A stretch of 64,000 nucleotides of DNA, taken from the NCBI RefSeq assembly GCF_022678645.1, contig NZ_JALBWV010000047.1, positions 1 through 64,000 on the forward strand, in the 5' to 3' direction. The position numbers and the translations under genes were made by a program. Source of the DNA: Saccharopolyspora soli. Lineage in GTDB: Bacteria > Actinomycetota > Actinomycetes > Mycobacteriales > Pseudonocardiaceae. Below the pieces are notes generated by a model. It was not told the DNA's origin. It searched no databases and saw nothing but the letters and a program-made list of their open reading frames with translations. Positions 60,618 through 64,000 of this stretch are shown piece by piece; position 1 is the first letter of the stretch; each line of letters begins with the position of its first letter.

Positions 60618-61258
60618 TGACCGGTCGATTCCTGCGTGCCGTGGTTTGTGGCCTAGCCGCGTGCCTTCTCATGGCGGGTTGTACCAGCTCGTCCGGTGGT
60701 GGTGAGGGAACTCCGCCCGCTACCGATTCCCCGGCTGGGGCGACTCCTTCGCCAGCCTCGGCCGGTGTTGGGTTACCGGCGCATGGCGCGCCCAAGGTGG
60801 AAAACCCGCTTGACACGACTGCCTTCCACCGGAATCCCTGCGGCTTGCTCACCCCCGATCAGTTGCGGCAACTGGGGTTCGACGCGCCAGGTGTGCAAAA
60901 GGAGAGCGGCGGGACCCCGCCCCCGAGTTGCCGCTGGGACGAGGGACCTGCCGGACCTGCTCTCGAAGTTCAGTTCGTGCTGCTCAACGATGCGGGGCTC
61001 AGCACCACCTACGAGCGCCGCGACCAGTTCGCCTTCTGGCAGGAAGTTCCGCCGATCGACGGGTATCCGGCAGTCGTGCTCGACGCTCGCGGCGACCCGC
61101 GATTCGCCTACGGTTCCTGCCCGCTGTACGTCGGAGTCACTGATCAGCTGGAATTCTCGATCTTCGGCAGCGTGTTCGGCGACCAGCGGGGCAAGGTCGA
61201 TCCTTGCGAGCTGACCCGGCAGGCTGCCGCGCTCATGTTGCAGACCATGAAGAGCTGA
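60617..61258 (+). CDS. DUF3558 family lipoprotein
   Basis: This 213-residue lipoprotein has leader FLRAVVCGLAACLLMAGC with C22, then a Ser/Gly/Pro/Thr-rich linker (23-60). A DUF3558-like domain follows: NPCGLLTPDQLRQLGF near 73-88, PSCRWDE near 102-108, and a conserved cysteine in YGSCPLYVGV and DPCELTRQAA. The family is restricted to actinobacteria and is of unknown function; the paired cysteines probably form disulphides. The start is ATG 60617; TTG 60614 is possible. It is convergent with the large amidohydrolase gene. Confidence 0.85.
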   Translation: MTGRFLRAVVCGLAACLLMAGCTSSSGGGEGTPPATDSPAGATPSPASAGVGLPAHGAPKVENPLDTTAFHRNPCGLLTPDQLRQLGFDAPGVQKESGGTPPPSCRWDEGPAGPALEVQFVLLNDAGLSTTYERRDQFAFWQEVPPIDGYPAVVLDARGDPRFAYGSCPLYVGVTDQLEFSIFGSVFGDQRGKVDPCELTRQAAALMLQTMKS

Positions 61259-61298
61259 TCAGGACGACTCGCCCCGAAGTCCACCAGTGCGATGTGTC

Positions 61299-64000
61299 CT
61301 ATCGGTGCTGCTCTCCGGGCGGATGGCTGGTCGCCGCTGATCCGTCGAGTTCCGCGTCGCAGGCGTGTTCGTAGTCGGCGGCGACGATTTCCGGATCATG
61401 CCACCAATATCGGGACGCGGCGACAGGATTCGCCCGCTCGGCAACCGAAGTCGCCGGAGCCGGTGCGCTCGCTGGCCGGGACTGGTCGGCTTGCACGTCG
61501 TTGGGGGGCGGGGCCGCGAAGGGTGCGATCAGCTCTTCTCGGGTGTGCAGGCGGCCACCGACCATGGTCATCCGCACGTCCATCGCCGCGTCGATGTCCT
61601 CCAGCGGATTGCCCTCGACCATGATCAGGTCGGCGACCTTGCCGGGTTCGAGGGTCCCGACATCATCGGAGACACCGAGGTTCTGCGCGGCGTTGACGGT
61701 TGCGGTGCGCAACGCGTCGTACTCGTCCCAGCCGTAGCCGACCATCTCGCGGAGGTTGGCTTGCAGTCCGATCGCGACGTAGCTCAGCGGCGAGTCGGTG
61801 CCCGCCAGCACCCGGCCACCGGCGTTCGCGATTGCTTGCAGCGCCTCGACTTCCATGCACTCGGCTGTCTCGCAACGCGGGTCCGACGGGGGTGTCTTGT
61901 TGCCCGCAGTGGTTTCGAGCAGGTCCTGACGGGTCCACGCAGGCAGCAGCGCCATCCGCGGGTCGGCCGCCAGTTCGTCGCCGTAGAGGAAGTCCGAGGT
62001 GAACAGCGTCGCGGTCACCGACCGCTTCCCCGCGCCGTAGAGGGCCGCGACGTCACCGTAGGAGGTGCCGGTCGCGGTGAGGGTGCGGGCGTAGCCGAGC
62101 CGTTGGGTGGCGGCCAAGTGAGTGGTGCCGTCCTGGCCCACGTGCGCACCCGGAGACAGGTAGTGCGAGGCCGACGGCACCCCCATCCGGTGCGCGGCGT
62201 CGATCACCGCCTCCATCCGGTCCGCGGGCAACCGCACGTAGGTCTTGATCATGTCGTAGTCCAGCGTCCGCGCGCGGGATAGCTCGAACTCGACCTGCTC
62301 GGCACTGCGGGTGGGGCGCATGAAGTTGTAGTAGACGCGCGATCCGTCGATCGGCTCCCCGGTGGCGTAGAACCGCGGACCGATCCGGTCTCCCGCCGCG
62401 AGCGCCTCGCGGTCCTCGACCGCCCGGTACACCTGGTCACCGACCGACATGGTGGAGGTCACGCCGTAGGCCAAGCTGATCCGGCCCTGCCGGTCGCCGT
62501 AGAAGCGCGACTCGTATTCCTGGTGCACGTGGGAGTCCATCAGGCCGGGCAGCACCGTCAACCCCGACGCGTCGACCACGTTGCCCGCGTGGTGGTCATC
62601 GCTGTGCGGTGTCACCGACTTGATCCGGTTGTCGACGACGACGATGTCGACGTCGTGCCGCAACCCCCGGCTGTTGCCGTCCCAGAAACCGCCAGCGTGG
62701 ATCATCGTGCGGCCTTCCGCCACGTCCGCGCGGTAGGTCAACGGGACGTCGATGGTCTGGGCTCGTCCCGTTGCCGCGTCGGCGAGCCGGAGTTCTCCGT
62801 TGGAGAGGTAGAGCAACTTGCTGGAATCGCCGCTCCACGAGGGGGCATCGGTGACCTCGCCGTTGAGCACCCGTGCCGGGCCGGTCGGGGCGCCGGTGCC
62901 GTCGACCGGCATCACGCGGAGCGTGGAATCCACCACGAACGCCACCCGACTGCCGTCCGGTGACCACAGTGGACCGTCGTCTCCTCGGGTCGAGATCGAC
63001 GCGTGCTCCTCGCCGGGCGAGTGGAAGGTTTGCCGCCCCGTCGCGACGTCCACGGTGAGGATCTGGCTGGTTCCTTCGCGGAACCGCTCGGAATACCGCT
63101 TCACCGCGGCGAACGCGATGGTGGACCCGTCCGCGGACCAGGTCGGGCGCCCCGGCCCGAACAGCGGCGGGACCAGTTCGCGCACGCTCCCGGCGTTCAG
63201 GTCGAGCACGTAGGTGGCTCCGGTCTGGTCCTGGTACGCCAACCGCGTCCCGTCGGGGGAGAAGGCGGCGGAGACCTCTGCACCCTCCAGAGCCGTCACC
63301 CGCCGCTCCCCGCCGGTCCGGACGTCGCGCACGTAGATGTCTTCGGTTCCGGCCTTGTCCGAGGAGTAGGCCAGGTAACGGCCGTCGGCGGACCACGCCG
63401 GGTTCACCTCGTGGAAGTCGTCGTCGGTGACCTTGCGCGGTTGACCACCGATCGGCATCAGCCACAGGTCGTTGAGCGCCACGAACGCGACCTGCTCCGC
63501 ATCGGGCGACAGCGCCGGGGTCAGGATGCCCTTGACCTGCTTGGCAGTCCGGTCGTCGAAGTCGTGGTCCTTCTTGTCGTAGTGCACGGCGGGCAGGTCG
63601 ATGGTCGCTTCGAACGGGATGTCCGAGCCGCTGCCCGCATCGAGGTCGCGGTGCCGGATCTTTCCGTTTGCGGTGTAGCGCAAACCGTTCTCGCCGGACC
63701 ACTCCGGGGTGAACAGGAAGACGTCCTCGCCTGCCGTTACCGCCTGCCCGTCCACCATCAGGTCCGCTCGGGTTCCGGACTGCTGCAGGTAAGCCATGCG
63801 CTGCCCATCAGGCGCCCACGCCGGGGCGTGCACGGTGGTCTGCTCCGCGTCGGGTGCGGGGATGACGGTGCGGACGGCGCCAGCGGCATCGGTCGCCGCG
63901 ATGTGATCGTCGGCGACGTAACCGATCTGCTGGCCGTCGGGGTGCCAGGACGGTTCGTACTCCAGGCCGGGTGCATCGGTCCGCCGGGTCAGCTCGCCGG
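61299..64000 (-). CDS. Beta-propeller amidohydrolase, partial at window edge
   Basis: At least 900 residues are visible; the reading frame is open to the last base, so the true start lies outside. The N-terminal part is a TolB/PD40-type beta-propeller with repeated WSADG/WSPDG motifs (PAWSADGRYLAYSSD, AAFSPDGTRLAYQDQ, PTWSADGSTIAF). The C-terminal half is an amidohydrolase TIM barrel with metal-binding LMDSHVHQEY and LAGTDSPLSY, and the usual terminal LEPGKVADLIMVEGNPLEDI. This architecture occurs in exported or periplasmic hydrolases of unknown substrate. The last ~80 residues are a low-complexity tail. Confidence 0.88.
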   Translation of the reverse strand, partial: GELTRRTDAPGLEYEPSWHPDGQQIGYVADDHIAATDAAGAVRTVIPAPDAEQTTVHAPAWAPDGQRMAYLQQSGTRADLMVDGQAVTAGEDVFLFTPEWSGENGLRYTANGKIRHRDLDAGSGSDIPFEATIDLPAVHYDKKDHDFDDRTAKQVKGILTPALSPDAEQVAFVALNDLWLMPIGGQPRKVTDDDFHEVNPAWSADGRYLAYSSDKAGTEDIYVRDVRTGGERRVTALEGAEVSAAFSPDGTRLAYQDQTGATYVLDLNAGSVRELVPPLFGPGRPTWSADGSTIAFAAVKRYSERFREGTSQILTVDVATGRQTFHSPGEEHASISTRGDDGPLWSPDGSRVAFVVDSTLRVMPVDGTGAPTGPARVLNGEVTDAPSWSGDSSKLLYLSNGELRLADAATGRAQTIDVPLTYRADVAEGRTMIHAGGFWDGNSRGLRHDVDIVVVDNRIKSVTPHSDDHHAGNVVDASGLTVLPGLMDSHVHQEYESRFYGDRQGRISLAYGVTSTMSVGDQVYRAVEDREALAAGDRIGPRFYATGEPIDGSRVYYNFMRPTRSAEQVEFELSRARTLDYDMIKTYVRLPADRMEAVIDAAHRMGVPSASHYLSPGAHVGQDGTTHLAATQRLGYARTLTATGTSYGDVAALYGAGKRSVTATLFTSDFLYGDELAADPRMALLPAWTRQDLLETTAGNKTPPSDPRCETAECMEVEALQAIANAGGRVLAGTDSPLSYVAIGLQANLREMVGYGWDEYDALRTATVNAAQNLGVSDDVGTLEPGKVADLIMVEGNPLEDIDAAMDVRMTMVGGRLHTREELIAPFAAPPPNDVQADQSRPASAPAPATSVAERANPVAASRYWWHDPEIVAADYEHACDAELDGSAATSHPPGEQHR

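Noticed and set aside
1-64000. CRISPR array, phage genes or toxin-antitoxin pairs
   Set aside because: No regularly spaced repeats and no phage structural or integrase genes were found. The only tiny gene pairs (43673 and 60492) are better explained as an amidase partner and a coupled ORF.

Overview
The window reads as high-GC actinobacterial DNA, most likely from a member of the Pseudonocardiaceae (Saccharopolyspora or a relative; this genus guess is weak). The support is strong G/C third-position bias, frequent GTG starts, ATGA/GTGA stop-start overlaps, leaderless promoters, many ABC systems with lipoprotein binding proteins, IclR/LacI/FCD/TetR regulators, ECF sigma factors with SnoaL-like tails, an F420-type oxidoreductase and a DUF3558 lipoprotein. 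No rRNA, tRNA, CRISPR array, phage or intact transposase was seen. The region looks like a chromosomal accessory area devoted to catabolism and nitrogen scavenging.

Layout. 1-120 is C-rich low-complexity sequence, probably a contig-end artefact. 267-1891 is an SDR oxidoreductase divergent from a TetR repressor, with palindromes between them. 2087-5883 holds a hypothetical protein, a second SDR, a small membrane protein, and an ECF sigma factor overlapping a DinB-like gene. 6001-18166 is one large divergent catabolic cluster: a polyamine-type ABC transporter, a dimethylformamidase-like protein, a split transketolase, a class III aminotransferase, a class II aldolase, a PfkB kinase and an IclR regulator. 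Two copies of ATTTC-N5-GTGAAA flank its control region. 18169-22474 holds two small inverted-repeat-bounded elements, a broken LuxR gene, an MHS transporter and an amidohydrolase. 22477-29423 is an eight-gene overlapping operon (BtpA-like, PfkB kinase, sugar ABC transporter, phosphotriesterase-like hydrolase, amidotransferase-like protein, TenA-like protein). It faces a LacI regulator with two textbook LacI operators.

30690-31910 is an MFS exporter. 32451-50371 is a nitrogen superlocus: an FCD regulator with an unusual DNA-binding domain, a polar amino-acid ABC transporter, a ureohydrolase, a LuxR regulator, a peptide/nickel-type ABC transporter, an AtzG-like small protein with an AtzE-like amidase, and a urease cluster in the order E-F-AB-C-G-D. 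Its UreC keeps the nickel ligands but lacks the flap cysteine. The parts suggest a route in which guanidino and amide compounds are imported and cut to urea or amides, then to ammonia; the true substrates are not visible.

50527-54019 holds a nitroreductase-like protein, a SigJ/ECF41-like sigma factor with SRPBCC and DoxX-like partners, and an orphan HTH protein whose promoter sits in a perfect 36-bp palindrome. 54085-58848 is an arabinoside utilisation operon (GH51 arabinofuranosidase plus a CUT1 ABC transporter) followed by a GH2 relic. 59647-61258 is an LLM oxidoreductase under a KstR-like operator, then a tiny coupled ORF and a DUF3558 lipoprotein. From 61299 a large beta-propeller amidohydrolase runs off the right edge.

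A family of ~135-bp intergenic repeats occurs as a tandem pair at 9116-9390 and a single copy at 57414-57549, each time between co-directional genes of a transport or catabolic operon.
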